A stretch of 64,000 nucleotides of DNA from XN24 sp047921455. Lineage in GTDB: Bacteria > Pseudomonadota > Gammaproteobacteria > Steroidobacterales > XN24. The stretch spans positions 53,504 through 117,503 of the forward strand of contig JBLRWC010000002.1 of assembly GCA_047921455.1 (NCBI GenBank). The letters run 5' to 3'. The notes below the pieces were generated by a model. It was not told the DNA's origin. It made no database searches and saw nothing but the letters and a program-made list of their open reading frames with translations. This document shows positions 40,588 through 49,535 of this stretch, one piece after another. The position numbers and the translations under genes were made by a program. Each line of letters starts with the position of its first letter. The first letter of the stretch is position 1.

Positions 40588-40615
40588 CTTGGACAATATT
40601 GCTGCCCGGGTGGAG

Positions 40616-43102
40616 CTAGCCGTCGTCGCCCTCTTCCGGATCCGGCGCCGGCTGTGGGTCCCGCCGGCCCGGCGCATTGCAGTCGTCGTCGAAATTGCCG
40701 TAAACCGTCGGCGTCAACGGGCTTCCAGACGCACCAAATACCAGCGCCTGGCCGTTACCGGGAAGCTGGCTTGGGACGCCGGCGATGAAGACGACCTGTT
40801 GGGCCTGCATTTCTCCGGTGACCGTGGCTGAGGCGGCCGTCGATCCGGGATCGAGCTGCGAACCGTGCGAGGCGCCGTCCGTGAAACAGACGCGACCCCG
40901 GATCGCGCCGCCCGGCTCGACGATGCCGCGCAGACCCGTGGACGGGTCAAGCACCGGCGCGGTCTCGTAATCGTAGTCAGTCAGCCCGCCCACGCGCATT
41001 TCGGCCGCGAGCCGGTTCGAAGCGCTGTTCGGCACCACCTGGTCGTTGTCTACCTGGATGAAGTGGATCGCTGACGCGCCGGACGCTGCCGCGGCGTGGC
41101 TGATCGGATCGCCGGCGTCCACCAGGCTCTGCAGGTCGCGGATGAAGTTGTTGTACAGGCTGGTGTTGGGCACCAGGCCCTGCGCGGAGAGTCCCGCCTC
41201 GATTACCGGGCCGAAGGAGAAGCTGTCGAGCAGCAGGTCGGACACCCGTCCGCCAGCCACCCCCAGCGTCGCGGTGACCGGAGCGTCGACGCCCGCCACG
41301 GACAGGTAGGTCGTGCCGGCAATGGCGCCGAGCGACACGCCGATGAAATGCACGCGGCTGGCGTCGAGGTCCGGAGTGCCGTCACCGTCGATGTCCATGC
41401 TGCCGATCGAGCGCGTCAGCGCTACGAGGTCCACGCCGGCCTGGCGCAGGTTATCCCGGCTGACGAGGCCGTTCGACAGGTTGATGAAGTGCGTGCCGCT
41501 GGCGTCGATCTGCCCGTCGCCATTCACGTCGAGGTCAAAGGTGCGCTCCGGCACGCCGGCCACGCGGAACAAGGCGGTCGGATTCGCCGCGATGATTTCG
41601 CCCAGCTCCTCCGGCGGCGTGTTCGCGAAGTCGATCGCCGGTGCCGCGATGCCGTGCAGCGGCTGGTCGAGGGAAATGACCACGTAACCCGCGTTGTTCA
41701 GCGGATTGGTGACCGCGAATACATCGAGACGGTTACGGGTGATGCCATGCTGGAAGATCACCACCGGCCAGCCCTCGGGTGGCTTCGGCGCGAATAAGCC
41801 GCCGGTGGTCGCCTGCGCGTAAGCCGTGTTGGCGTTCGGCACCGTGACCTTCAACGGAATCTGCACGTCGGCCCGTTTCAGCGGCACCGGGTTGAACTTG
41901 GTCAACGCCCGGCTCGGCTGGTCGCTCGCCGCGACCCAGAAGGCGTTCAGCGGCGCGCTCGGATCGGCCTCGGTCGGCGGCGAGAGGTAGTACGGGATCT
42001 CGAGGTAGCCCGTGTAGACGTCGCCTTCGCCCGCCGGGATGCTTTCCAGCGGGATGTTTTGCTGGACGAGCACGTTCGTGGTCGTGAGCTGCGTGCCGGG
42101 GGCAATTGTTCCGCCGGCGCCATCGGGCAACGGGACCGGTACGGCCAGCGGCTGGAACGCCGATTCCCCCGCGGCCGCCATCTCGGCGGCCGTCTGCAGC
42201 ACCGTGCGGGTGTCCTGCGTGGTGAAGCTGGCCGTCACCACGACGGTTTCCGGCGAGATGCCGAGGAATTCGCCGACCGTCAATTGCGCGGCGATGAAAA
42301 TGCCGAGCAGCTGCTCCGTGGACAGGCCCGGCGGCAGGCTTTCACCCGGCGCCGGCAGCTGGATGGCGCCGGCCAGGAAGCCGGCGCGAATCTGCGCATA
42401 CGTCGCGTCCGGCCGCGCGCGGTTGCCCTGCGTGTCGCGGATGCCGTCGGTCAGGATCAGCAGGTAACCGTTTTCGGTGCCTGCGCTGAACAGGTTCGCG
42501 CGGTTCGAGTTGAGCGGCCGCAGTGGCTCGAGCTGGATGGTCTGGCCGCCCGCGTCGATGTCGGGCGCAACGCCGACTGCGTAGTCCGTACCTTGGACCA
42601 GGAAAGGATTGCCGGTGTTGAAGGTCAATCCCAGTGCCGCGCAGTTCGCCTCAGGCGCCGCGGCGAGCTTGCAGAGCGTCGCGTCGGAGAGCCCGACGAC
42701 GCCCTTGGTCGACGGGTCAATCGCGACCTCGAGCAGGAAGACCGAACTCGGGTTCAGGCTGGCGGGATCGACGCGGCGGGTGAAGTTGGCCTGGATGCGC
42801 GCGTTGGTCGAGAAGCCGTCCAGCTGGTTGACCAGCGGCGCCAGCGGCTGCAGCGGTTGGGCCGGGAGGTTCAGCGTCCCGTCCGCGGCAGCGTCGGCGA
42901 CGAAGCCGAGAATATCGTTCGGGTACGGCATGATCGCCTTCAGCGGATCAAATTGCGCCCGGAAGGTCGCGCCGACAACCGGCAGATCGGGAACGGCGTT
43001 ACCGGTGCCGGGAGACGGCGCATCAGGATCCTTTGCGTCCGACAAACACCCGGCCAGCGCCAGCGCGATGGCTGCAAGCGCCACCGAATAGAGGCTTCTC
43101 AT
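40616..43102 (-). CDS. Large surface lipoprotein with lipase-like alpha/beta hydrolase domain
   Basis: The 828-residue product has a lipoprotein signal (MRSLYSVALAAIALALAGC), a beta-rich N-terminal half resembling the bacterial virulence-factor lipase N-terminal domain (VolA/Pla-1 group), and an alpha/beta hydrolase half. There PVVIFQHGITRNR carries the oxyanion region and GVSLGAIAGTTYL the nucleophile elbow (GxSxG). Two dockerin-like calcium loops lie inside it (DVNGDGQID and DIDGDGTPD). SHGSQLD near the C-terminus could carry the catalytic His. It sits between ftsY and rsmD, which are neighbours elsewhere, and has its own GGGAGGAG site and terminator. Confidence 0.85.
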   Translation of the reverse strand: MRSLYSVALAAIALALAGCLSDAKDPDAPSPGTGNAVPDLPVVGATFRAQFDPLKAIMPYPNDILGFVADAAADGTLNLPAQPLQPLAPLVNQLDGFSTNARIQANFTRRVDPASLNPSSVFLLEVAIDPSTKGVVGLSDATLCKLAAAPEANCAALGLTFNTGNPFLVQGTDYAVGVAPDIDAGGQTIQLEPLRPLNSNRANLFSAGTENGYLLILTDGIRDTQGNRARPDATYAQIRAGFLAGAIQLPAPGESLPPGLSTEQLLGIFIAAQLTVGEFLGISPETVVVTASFTTQDTRTVLQTAAEMAAAGESAFQPLAVPVPLPDGAGGTIAPGTQLTTTNVLVQQNIPLESIPAGEGDVYTGYLEIPYYLSPPTEADPSAPLNAFWVAASDQPSRALTKFNPVPLKRADVQIPLKVTVPNANTAYAQATTGGLFAPKPPEGWPVVIFQHGITRNRLDVFAVTNPLNNAGYVVISLDQPLHGIAAPAIDFANTPPEELGEIIAANPTALFRVAGVPERTFDLDVNGDGQIDASGTHFINLSNGLVSRDNLRQAGVDLVALTRSIGSMDIDGDGTPDLDASRVHFIGVSLGAIAGTTYLSVAGVDAPVTATLGVAGGRVSDLLLDSFSFGPVIEAGLSAQGLVPNTSLYNNFIRDLQSLVDAGDPISHAAAASGASAIHFIQVDNDQVVPNSASNRLAAEMRVGGLTDYDYETAPVLDPSTGLRGIVEPGGAIRGRVCFTDGASHGSQLDPGSTAASATVTGEMQAQQVVFIAGVPSQLPGNGQALVFGASGSPLTPTVYGNFDDDCNAPGRRDPQPAPDPEEGDDG

Positions 43103-43258
43103 TGTTCTGACTCCTCCCAACAAGGGGTAATCTTTTATCTAATCGTTATGGTCCGCGAAGGGCGGCACGCGGCTCGGCCATCATGACGTCCGCCACGCAC
43201 GCGTCCTCGCAAGCCTACGCTGGTTGTCGCCGCCGTTTCAAGGCCTTAAGTTTGCTGC

Positions 43259-43876
43259 ATGGCGAGATACGGCAGGCATTCCGGAACGCGCGCCCGCGCT
43301 GGCCCGCAGGGTCGCTTTCGAATCATCGGCGGCGAGTGGCGCGGCCGGCGATTGCCGGTGCCCGCGGATCCCGACGTGCGGCCGACGCCCGATCGCGTTC
43401 GCGAGACCCTGTTCAACTGGCTGGCGCCGGTAATCGCGGGTGCGCGCTGCCTGGACCTGTACGCCGGCAGCGGCGCGCTCGGCTTCGAGGCGCTGTCGCG
43501 CGGCGCGGCGCGGGTGGTGTTTGTCGACCAGGCGCCGGCGGCGCTGCGCCAGATCGACGCCAGCCTCGAGCTGCTTGCGGCCGCCGGTGGCGAGACCGTG
43601 CGCATGGAAGCGATGCGCTACCTTGAAGGGCCCGCCGCCCAGTTCGACGTGGTGTTTCTCGACCCGCCCTATCGCCGAGGATGGCTCGCCCCGGCAATGG
43701 CCCGGCTGGTTGAGCGCGGCTGGCTGGCGCCCTCGGCCAGCCTTTACCTGGAGCACGAGGCGGCGGCGCCGGCGCCATCGCTGCCCGCCGGCTGGCATTT
43801 GTTCCGCAGCGCCACGGCAGGCCAGGTGCGTTACCATCTGGCTCGTCCCGACCCCGGAGCGGTAGCGAACCCATGA
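43259..43876 (+). CDS. rsmD: 16S rRNA (guanine966-N2)-methyltransferase RsmD
   Basis: The 205-residue SAM-dependent enzyme has RIIGGEWRGRRLPVP, RPTPDRVRETLFNWL, the SAM-binding CLDLYAGSGALGFEALSRG, and catalytic VVFLDPPY. It methylates G966 of 16S rRNA in the 30S subunit. The stop overlaps coaD as ATGA. It is divergent from the lipase gene. Confidence 0.94.
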   Translation: MARYGRHSGTRARAGPQGRFRIIGGEWRGRRLPVPADPDVRPTPDRVRETLFNWLAPVIAGARCLDLYAGSGALGFEALSRGAARVVFVDQAPAALRQIDASLELLAAAGGETVRMEAMRYLEGPAAQFDVVFLDPPYRRGWLAPAMARLVERGWLAPSASLYLEHEAAAPAPSLPAGWHLFRSATAGQVRYHLARPDPGAVANP

Positions 43877-44370
43877 GCATCTCGGCGCTGTATCCCGGTA
43901 CTTTCGACCCGGTTACCAACGGCCACCAGGACCTGATCCGGCGCGCCGCGTCCATTTTCGAGCGCGTGGTGGTCGCGATCGCCGCGAATCCGTCCAAGAC
44001 CCCCCTGTTCAGCCTCGACGAGCGCGTGGAGCTGGCGCGGGCCGTGCTCGCGGAGATCCCGAACGTGGCAGTCATGGGCTACAGCGGCCTGACGGTGCGG
44101 TTCGCCGAGGAGCACGGCCTCGCAGTGATGGTGCGCGGCTTGCGAGCGGTGTCGGACTTCGAATTCGAATTCCAGCTGGCGACCATGAGCCGCCAGATCG
44201 CCGGCCAGGTGGAAACAGTTTTCCTCACGCCGACCGAGCAGTTCAGTTTCATCTCCTCCAGCATGGTGCGCGAAATCGCCCTGCTCGGTGGCGACGTGTC
44301 GCGTTTCGTGCACCCCATCGTCGAGATTGCGCTGCGGCAGAAAGCAGCGGCGAGATCTGCGGATGTCTGA
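43873..44370 (+). CDS. coaD: Phosphopantetheine adenylyltransferase
   Basis: The 165-residue enzyme makes dephospho-CoA from 4'-phosphopantetheine and ATP. It has the nucleotidyltransferase motif YPGTFDPVTNGHQDLI (TxGH), GLRAVSDFEFEFQLA, and the ISSSMVREIA signature. It overlaps rsmD by 4 bases and ggt by 8 bases. The rsmD-coaD pairing is common in bacteria. Confidence 0.96.
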   Translation: MSISALYPGTFDPVTNGHQDLIRRAASIFERVVVAIAANPSKTPLFSLDERVELARAVLAEIPNVAVMGYSGLTVRFAEEHGLAVMVRGLRAVSDFEFEFQLATMSRQIAGQVETVFLTPTEQFSFISSSMVREIALLGGDVSRFVHPIVEIALRQKAAARSADV

Positions 44371-46087
44371 AATCGCTGGAACCACCGGGCGGCGGTCCGG
44401 CCTGCTGTGCCTGTTCGTGCTGGCCTGCTGGTGGCTGCCGGCCATGGCCTGGTCCGCGGCGCCCGGCCAGGCGGCACCCGTCCAGGCGGCGCCCGGCCAG
44501 GCAGCGATCGCGAGCGCCAATCCGCTGGCGACCCGCGCCGGCATGGAAGTGCTCGAGGCGGGTGGCAACGCGTTCGACGCCGCCGTGGCGGTGAGCGCGG
44601 CGCTGGGCGTGGTGGAGCCCTATTCATCCGGCCTGGGTGGCGGCGGGTTCTGGTTGCTGCACGTGGCCGAGGACGGTCGCCAGGTCTTGATCGACGGCCG
44701 CGAAACAGCGCCGGGCGCGGCGCACGCAAGTATGTACCTGGATGAGCACGGCGAGCCCGTGCCCGGCATGTCGCAGAACGGACCGATTGCCGCGGGGATT
44801 CCCGGCACGCCTGCGGCGCTGGCGCACGTCAGTGAACGCTATGGACAGCTGTCCCTCGGGCAGGCGCTGGCGCCCGCGATCGCGTTGGCGCGCGAGGGCT
44901 TCCCGGTCTACGAGCGCATGCGGCTGGGGCTGGGTTTCAAGGCCGAGCAATTACGTGGCTGGCCCGGCGGTGCGGTGTTCCTGCCCGATGGCGAGGTGCC
45001 GCCGCTGGGCGCGCTGCAACGCCTTCCGGGGCTTGCGATGGTGATGGAGCACCTGGCGCGGGACGGCGTCGAGGGGTTTTACGCCGGCGAGATCGCCGCA
45101 CGGATGGTCGACGCCGTGCGGGCCAATGGCGGCATCTGGACACTCGAGGACCTAGCCGCATACCGGGTTGTCGAGCGGGCGCCGCTGGTGGCCGAGTTCG
45201 ACGATGGCTTGCGGCTGGTATTGCCGCCGCCGCCCTCGGCAGGCGGGATCGCGATGATCCAGGCCCTGAACCTGCTGCGCACCTTTGAGCTCGAGCAGCT
45301 GGATTCGGCCGACCGGATGCACCTTGTCATCGAGGCACTGCGGCGGGCCTTTCGGGACCGCGGCTACCTCGGCGATCCCGACTTCGTGAACATGCCGCTC
45401 GAGCGGTTGTTGCACCCGGCCTATGCGGCTGGCCAGCGAACCTCCATCCGCATGGATCGCGCGACCCCCAGCAAAGTATTCGCGCCCCTGCATGCAGCCG
45501 AGGGCGGCGATCACACCACGCATTTCTCGGTCATCGATGCGAACGGCAACCGCGTGGCGGTGACCCAGACGCTCAACGGCTGGTTTGGCAGCAGCTTTGT
45601 CGTGCCGGGCCTCGACCTGCTGCTGAACAACGAGATGGACGACTTCGCGATCAAGCCCGGCGAGCCGAACCTCTACCAGCTGGTCGGTGCCGGGGCGAAC
45701 AACATCGCACCCGGCAAGCGCATGCTGTCCAGCATGACGCCAGCGTTTATCGAGTCGCCGCGCGGTGTCGCCGTGCTCGGCACACCGGGCGGCAGCCGCA
45801 TCATCAGCATGGTGTTGCTGGCCACGCTCGCCTGGAGCGAGGGCGCGGATGCCCAAGCGATGGTCGAACTGCCGCGCTACCACCACCAGTACCTGCCGGA
45901 CCGGGTAGTGCATGAGCCGGGTGCGCTGGCGGCCGACGAGGCGGCGTCGCTGGCGGCGCGCGGACATGCGTTGCAGGAAAGCCGCCGCTTGTACGGCAAC
46001 ATGAACGTGGTTAGCTGGGACTATGCGGACAATCACGTCGAAGCCGCGGTGGATCCGCGTGGCCTGATCGAGGGCTGGGTTTACTGA
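44363..46087 (+). CDS. ggt: Gamma-glutamyltransferase
   Basis: The 574-residue periplasmic enzyme hydrolyses or transfers the gamma-glutamyl group of glutathione. A signal peptide spans about 12-32. The precursor self-cleaves before Thr385 (GGDHTTHFSV), which becomes the catalytic N-terminal nucleophile of the small subunit. SSMTPAF and GTPGGSRI are further substrate-site motifs. Between signal and mature domain are three copies of AAPxQ encoded by 15-base repeats. ATG 44363 overlaps the coaD stop. Confidence 0.93.
   Translation: MSEIAGTTGRRSGLLCLFVLACWWLPAMAWSAAPGQAAPVQAAPGQAAIASANPLATRAGMEVLEAGGNAFDAAVAVSAALGVVEPYSSGLGGGGFWLLHVAEDGRQVLIDGRETAPGAAHASMYLDEHGEPVPGMSQNGPIAAGIPGTPAALAHVSERYGQLSLGQALAPAIALAREGFPVYERMRLGLGFKAEQLRGWPGGAVFLPDGEVPPLGALQRLPGLAMVMEHLARDGVEGFYAGEIAARMVDAVRANGGIWTLEDLAAYRVVERAPLVAEFDDGLRLVLPPPPSAGGIAMIQALNLLRTFELEQLDSADRMHLVIEALRRAFRDRGYLGDPDFVNMPLERLLHPAYAAGQRTSIRMDRATPSKVFAPLHAAEGGDHTTHFSVIDANGNRVAVTQTLNGWFGSSFVVPGLDLLLNNEMDDFAIKPGEPNLYQLVGAGANNIAPGKRMLSSMTPAFIESPRGVAVLGTPGGSRIISMVLLATLAWSEGADAQAMVELPRYHHQYLPDRVVHEPGALAADEAASLAARGHALQESRRLYGNMNVVSWDYADNHVEAAVDPRGLIEGWVY
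44456..44500 (+). repeat. Three 15-bp tandem repeats in ggt
   Basis: Units 44456-44470, 44471-44485 and 44486-44500 have the form GCGGCGCCCGGCCAG, the middle one with two changes. They encode AAPGQ, AAPVQ, AAPGQ just after the signal peptide. Copy number could vary without a frameshift. Confidence 0.85.
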
Positions 46088-46135
46088 CCGGCCGGCCGCT
46101 TGCGCGGCGGCGCTTTTGCGCCTAGGGTCGGTTCC

Positions 46136-46768
46136 ATGAAAACCACAGCACTTGTCGCGAGCGCGCTCGCCGCCGTCCTCCTGGCCACCGTGGCTGCAAG
46201 CCCACGGGCCACGGTGCACGCCGCCGCGCCGCCGCATCCGGCCGACGCTTTTCTCGAGCGGCTTGCCTCCCATTGCGGCGAGTCATTTGCCGGGAAAATT
46301 GTTGCCAACAAGCCAGCCATGCTGGATGACCCGTTCGCTGGCCAGCCGCTGGTGATGCATGTGCGCGAATGCAGTCCCACGGAGGTGCGGGTGCCGTTAC
46401 ACGTCGGCAATAACCACAGCCGGACCTGGATATTGACGCGCACCGACGCCGGGTTACGGCTGAAGCACGATCATCGCCACGAGGACGGCAGTGACGATGC
46501 GGTGACCATGTATGGCGGCGAGTCCACCAAGCCCGGTACCGCCGTGCGCCAGGTCTTTCCGATCGACGAGTATTCCATCGCGATGTTTTTGCGCGAGGGG
46601 CTGGATATTTCCGTGACCAACATCTGGGCCATGGAAATCGAGCCGGGCGAGCGGTTCCTCTACGAACTGGCGCGGCCGGAGCAAGGGCGCCTGTTCCAGG
46701 TGGAGTTCGACCTGGCAACGCCGGTGGCGACGCCGCCGACGCCCTGGGGGTATCCCGAGCTGGATTGA
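46136..46768 (+). CDS. Secreted protein of unknown function
   Basis: The 210-residue product has a signal peptide (about residues 1-30, MKTTALVASALAAVLLATVAA) and no recognisable domain. Notable are a single Cys pair (SHCGESF, RECSP), a His/Asp-rich loop (LKHDHRHEDGSDDAVTMYGG) that could bind a metal, and a C-terminal FQVEFDLATPV. The gene follows ggt by about 48 bases and converges on mutM. I do not recognise the family. Confidence 0.65.
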   Translation: MKTTALVASALAAVLLATVAASPRATVHAAAPPHPADAFLERLASHCGESFAGKIVANKPAMLDDPFAGQPLVMHVRECSPTEVRVPLHVGNNHSRTWILTRTDAGLRLKHDHRHEDGSDDAVTMYGGESTKPGTAVRQVFPIDEYSIAMFLREGLDISVTNIWAMEIEPGERFLYELARPEQGRLFQVEFDLATPVATPPTPWGYPELD

Positions 46769-46777
46769 GCGGCTGTC

Positions 46778-47596
46778 CTAGCGCTGGCAGCCGGGGCAGT
46801 AGTAAGTCGAGCGCTGGCCCTGTACCACGGCACGGATCGTGCCGTCGCACCGCAGGCATGGCTCGCCGGCGCGATCGTAGGCGGCCAGTTCCGGCTTGAA
46901 ATAACCGTGCTCGCTCTCGCCCCAGGCGAAATCCCGCAGCGTCGTACCGCCCTGGCGGATGGCGGCTTCGAGCACCTCGCGAATGGCGACCACCAGCCCG
47001 GCCAGGCGCGCTGGCCCGATCCGGCCCGCGGCACGCGCCGGGTGGATGCCGGCGCGGAACAGGGCTTCGCTGGCGTAGATGTTGCCGACCCCGACCACGA
47101 TGTGGCTGTTCATGATGAGCTGCTTGATCGCTACTTTGCGGCCGCGGCAGGCGGCAGCCAGGTATTCGGGTGTGAAAGCGGGACCGAGCGGCTCAGGACC
47201 CAGCGCGCGCAGCAATGGATGGTCCAGCGGTTCGCCGGCAACCCAGTGCGCCGAGCCAAAGCGCCGCGGATCGCGGAAACGCAGCACCCGGCCGGTGGCC
47301 AAGGCCAGGTCCAGGTGATCGTGCGGCCCCGGTGGCGTCACGGTCGGCAGCACCCGCAGGCTGCCGCTCATGCCGAGATGCAGCAACAGGGTGCGCGCCC
47401 CTTCGACCCGGAACAGCAGGAACTTCGCGCGCCGTTCCGTAGTCAACACAACACGTCCGGGTAATTCCCGCACGAGCTGGCGGGGCACCCGCCAGCGCAG
47501 CATCGGTTGGCGCAGGTCTACGCCGGTGACGCATACGCCCTCGATCCAGGGTGCAACGCCGCGGCGCGTCGTTTCGACTTCAGGTAATTCAGGCAT
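46778..47596 (-). CDS. mutM: Formamidopyrimidine-DNA glycosylase
   Basis: The 272-residue base-excision repair enzyme removes 8-oxoguanine. After Met removal Pro1 and Glu2 (PELPEVETTRRG) form the catalytic centre, with the conserved Lys in RRAKFLLF. HIVVGVGNIYASEALF forms the helix-two-turns-helix. The C-terminal zinc finger has C-x2-C and C-x2-C pairs (CLRC, CPGC). Length is typical. Confidence 0.96.
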   Translation of the reverse strand: MPELPEVETTRRGVAPWIEGVCVTGVDLRQPMLRWRVPRQLVRELPGRVVLTTERRAKFLLFRVEGARTLLLHLGMSGSLRVLPTVTPPGPHDHLDLALATGRVLRFRDPRRFGSAHWVAGEPLDHPLLRALGPEPLGPAFTPEYLAAACRGRKVAIKQLIMNSHIVVGVGNIYASEALFRAGIHPARAAGRIGPARLAGLVVAIREVLEAAIRQGGTTLRDFAWGESEHGYFKPELAAYDRAGEPCLRCDGTIRAVVQGQRSTYYCPGCQR

Positions 47597-47693
47597 CAGG
47601 GCGCCTGCTTGGTTGGAGTTGGCGCGGAATGACTTCCGGCGGGCAAGCTCCTATAGTGGCACGAATGACCTTGAAACCGATGAGCTACAGCTG

Positions 47694-48890
47694 ATGGAAT
47701 TTATTTTCGAACATTACCGCGGGCTGCTCGATTTGCCGGCCTGGGGCTATGTGCTTGCGTCGCTGTTGATGGTGCAGGTCACCGTCCTCGCGGTGACGCT
47801 TTATTTGCACCGCGACGCCGCGCATCGCGCCGTGGACCTGCATCCCGTCATCCGGCATTTCTCGCGCTTCTGGTTGTGGCTGACGACCGGCATCAGCACG
47901 CGCGAATGGGTGGCCATCCACCGCAAGCATCATGCGCGCTGCGAGACGCCCGATGATCCGCACAGCCCGCAGGTGAAAGGCCTGAAGAAGGTCTTGCTGG
48001 AAGGCGCGGAACTCTACCGGACCGAGGCGCGTAACCAGGAAACGCTGGCGAAGTACGGTCGCGGCACCCCCGATGACTGGCTGGAGCGTCGTGTCTACGG
48101 CGCCGCGCACAATTACCTGGGCATCGTGCTGATGGTGTTCCTCTTCCTGCTGCTGTTCGGCGTGTTTGGCATCATCATGATCGCCGTGCAGCTCGCTTCC
48201 CAGCCGCTATTGGCGGCCGGGATCGTCAACGGTGTCGGCCACTATGCCGGCTACCGGAATTTCGAGTGCGCCGATGCGTCCCGCAACGTCACGCCCTGGG
48301 GGCTGCTGCTTGGCGGTGAAGAGCTGCACAACAATCACCATGCCTTTCCGTCGTCGGCGCGCTTCTCGATCCGCCGCTGGGAGCTGGATATCGGCTGGGT
48401 GATGCTACGCGGCCTGTCGATGGTCGGCCTGGCGAAGGTCAGGCGCACCGCGCCGGTGCCGGTCATTATGCCGGCACGCGAACATGTCGACCTCGAGACG
48501 GTGCGCGCGATCGTGGTGGCGCGCATGCACGTCACGCGCGACTACACGCGCCTCGTGACGCTGCCGGTGTTGCGCGCCGAGTTTGCGGCGTTGCGGCTGC
48601 GGCTTCCCGAGCGCGCCGGGCGACTCAAGCGGCTGCTCGTCAGGGAGACGGCCCTGCTGGATGCGACGGCCCGCCGGCGACTCAGCGAAGTGCTGGAGAA
48701 CAACCAGGCGCTGGCCACGGTGCACGAGTTCCGCGAGCGCCTGAAGCGGATCTGGAGCACCTCGGCGACCAGCAACGAGAAACTGATTGCCCAGTTCCGC
48801 GACTGGTGCACCGAGGCGGAGGCCAGCGGGGTGCGCTCCCTGCAGGACTTCGCTGCGAGCCTGCGGGGTTATTCGCTGCGGGCGGCCTGA
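47694..48890 (+). CDS. desA: Delta-9 fatty acid desaturase (DesA-like)
   Basis: The 398-residue membrane di-iron enzyme has three histidine boxes, H39-x4-H44, H76-RK-HH and the later HNNHH (GEELHNNHHAFPSS), between hydrophobic segments near 15-38, 55-66 and 135-175. The C-terminal third is a charged helical extension (about 265-398), as in Pseudomonas DesA, and carries no catalytic motif. DesA introduces cis double bonds into phospholipid acyl chains under aerobic conditions. ATG 47694 overlaps the stop of a possible nine-codon leader (TGATG). Confidence 0.9.
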   Translation: MEFIFEHYRGLLDLPAWGYVLASLLMVQVTVLAVTLYLHRDAAHRAVDLHPVIRHFSRFWLWLTTGISTREWVAIHRKHHARCETPDDPHSPQVKGLKKVLLEGAELYRTEARNQETLAKYGRGTPDDWLERRVYGAAHNYLGIVLMVFLFLLLFGVFGIIMIAVQLASQPLLAAGIVNGVGHYAGYRNFECADASRNVTPWGLLLGGEELHNNHHAFPSSARFSIRRWELDIGWVMLRGLSMVGLAKVRRTAPVPVIMPAREHVDLETVRAIVVARMHVTRDYTRLVTLPVLRAEFAALRLRLPERAGRLKRLLVRETALLDATARRRLSEVLENNQALATVHEFRERLKRIWSTSATSNEKLIAQFRDWCTEAEASGVRSLQDFAASLRGYSLRAA

Positions 48891-48933
48891 CCCGGGTTTC
48901 TCCCGCCGGGGCCCTTGCGGCCAGCACGAGTAC

Positions 48934-48962
48934 AAAAAAGCCCGCCGAAAGGCGGGCTTTTT
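48934..48962. terminator. Bidirectional rho-independent terminator
   Basis: GCCCGCC-GAAA-GGCGGGC (48940-48957) is flanked by six A on the left and five T on the right. It works in both directions and separates the convergent desA and rpmG genes. Confidence 0.95.
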
Positions 48963-49026
48963 CGTGGCGGGATCGAGGCGTGAACCGCGGCGCCGATGCC
49001 GGGCGCGGGGCCTGGGCCCCGTCGCT

Positions 49027-49182
49027 TCACTTGATTTTCGCTTCCTTGTAGGCGACGTGCTTGCGCGCCTTGGGGTCGAATTTCATGAGCTCCATCTTTT
49101 CAGGATGCAGCCGCTTGTTCTTGGTGGTGGTATAGAAATGGCCGGTTCCGGCACTCGACACCAGCTTGATCTTGTCACGCAT
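49027..49182 (-). CDS. rpmG: 50S ribosomal protein L33
   Basis: The 51-residue product MRDKIKLVSSAGTGHFYTTT... through KFDPKARKHVAYKEAKIK is a typical L33. The cysteine pairs of the zinc-binding form are absent. It is 11 bases downstream of rpmB, the usual rpmB-rpmG operon. Confidence 0.96.
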   Translation of the reverse strand: MRDKIKLVSSAGTGHFYTTTKNKRLHPEKMELMKFDPKARKHVAYKEAKIK

Positions 49183-49193
49183 CGTTCTACTCC

Positions 49194-49430
49194 TCAGACC
49201 TTCTCGCCGCGCTCACGCAGGTCGGCCAGCACGGTATCAATGCCCTTGCGGTCGATAATGCGCAGCCCGTGCTGGGAAACGCGCAGCTTCACCCAGCGCT
49301 TCTCGCTCTCCACCCAGATACGGTGGGTGTGGAGATTCGGCAGAAAGCGGCGACGCGACTTGTTGTTCGCGTGGGAAACGTTGTTCCCGGAGAGCGGTCC
49401 CTTGCCGGTGACCTGGCAGATTCGCGACAT
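49194..49430 (-). CDS. rpmB: 50S ribosomal protein L28
   Basis: The 78-residue product starts MSRICQVTGKGPLSGNNVSH and continues with NLHTHRIWVESEKRWVKLRVS, the standard L28 pattern. Only Cys5 is present, so it is the zinc-free form, matching L33. ATG 49430 is preferred over in-frame upstream ATG codons that would add non-homologous residues. Confidence 0.96.
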   Translation of the reverse strand: MSRICQVTGKGPLSGNNVSHANNKSRRRFLPNLHTHRIWVESEKRWVKLRVSQHGLRIIDRKGIDTVLADLRERGEKV

Positions 49431-49493
49431 GGCATTGTCCTCAGAAAACAGGTGGCCGGGGCTTTCGCCGGCCATTAAAGAGTCGGGCATTAT

Positions 49494-49513
49494 GCCGCCG
49501 CACAGGCGGCGGC
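49494..49513 (-). terminator. Hairpin downstream of radC
   Basis: A perfect 8-bp stem GCCGCCGC/GCGGCGGC with a 4-base loop lies 22 bases after the radC stop on the minus strand. No U-run follows. A second GC hairpin (GGCCGG/CCGGCC, about 49454-49473) precedes rpmB. Either may reduce read-through from radC into rpmB. Confidence 0.3.
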
Positions 49514-49535
49514 GCAAGAAGTGCGCCGGAATTTC

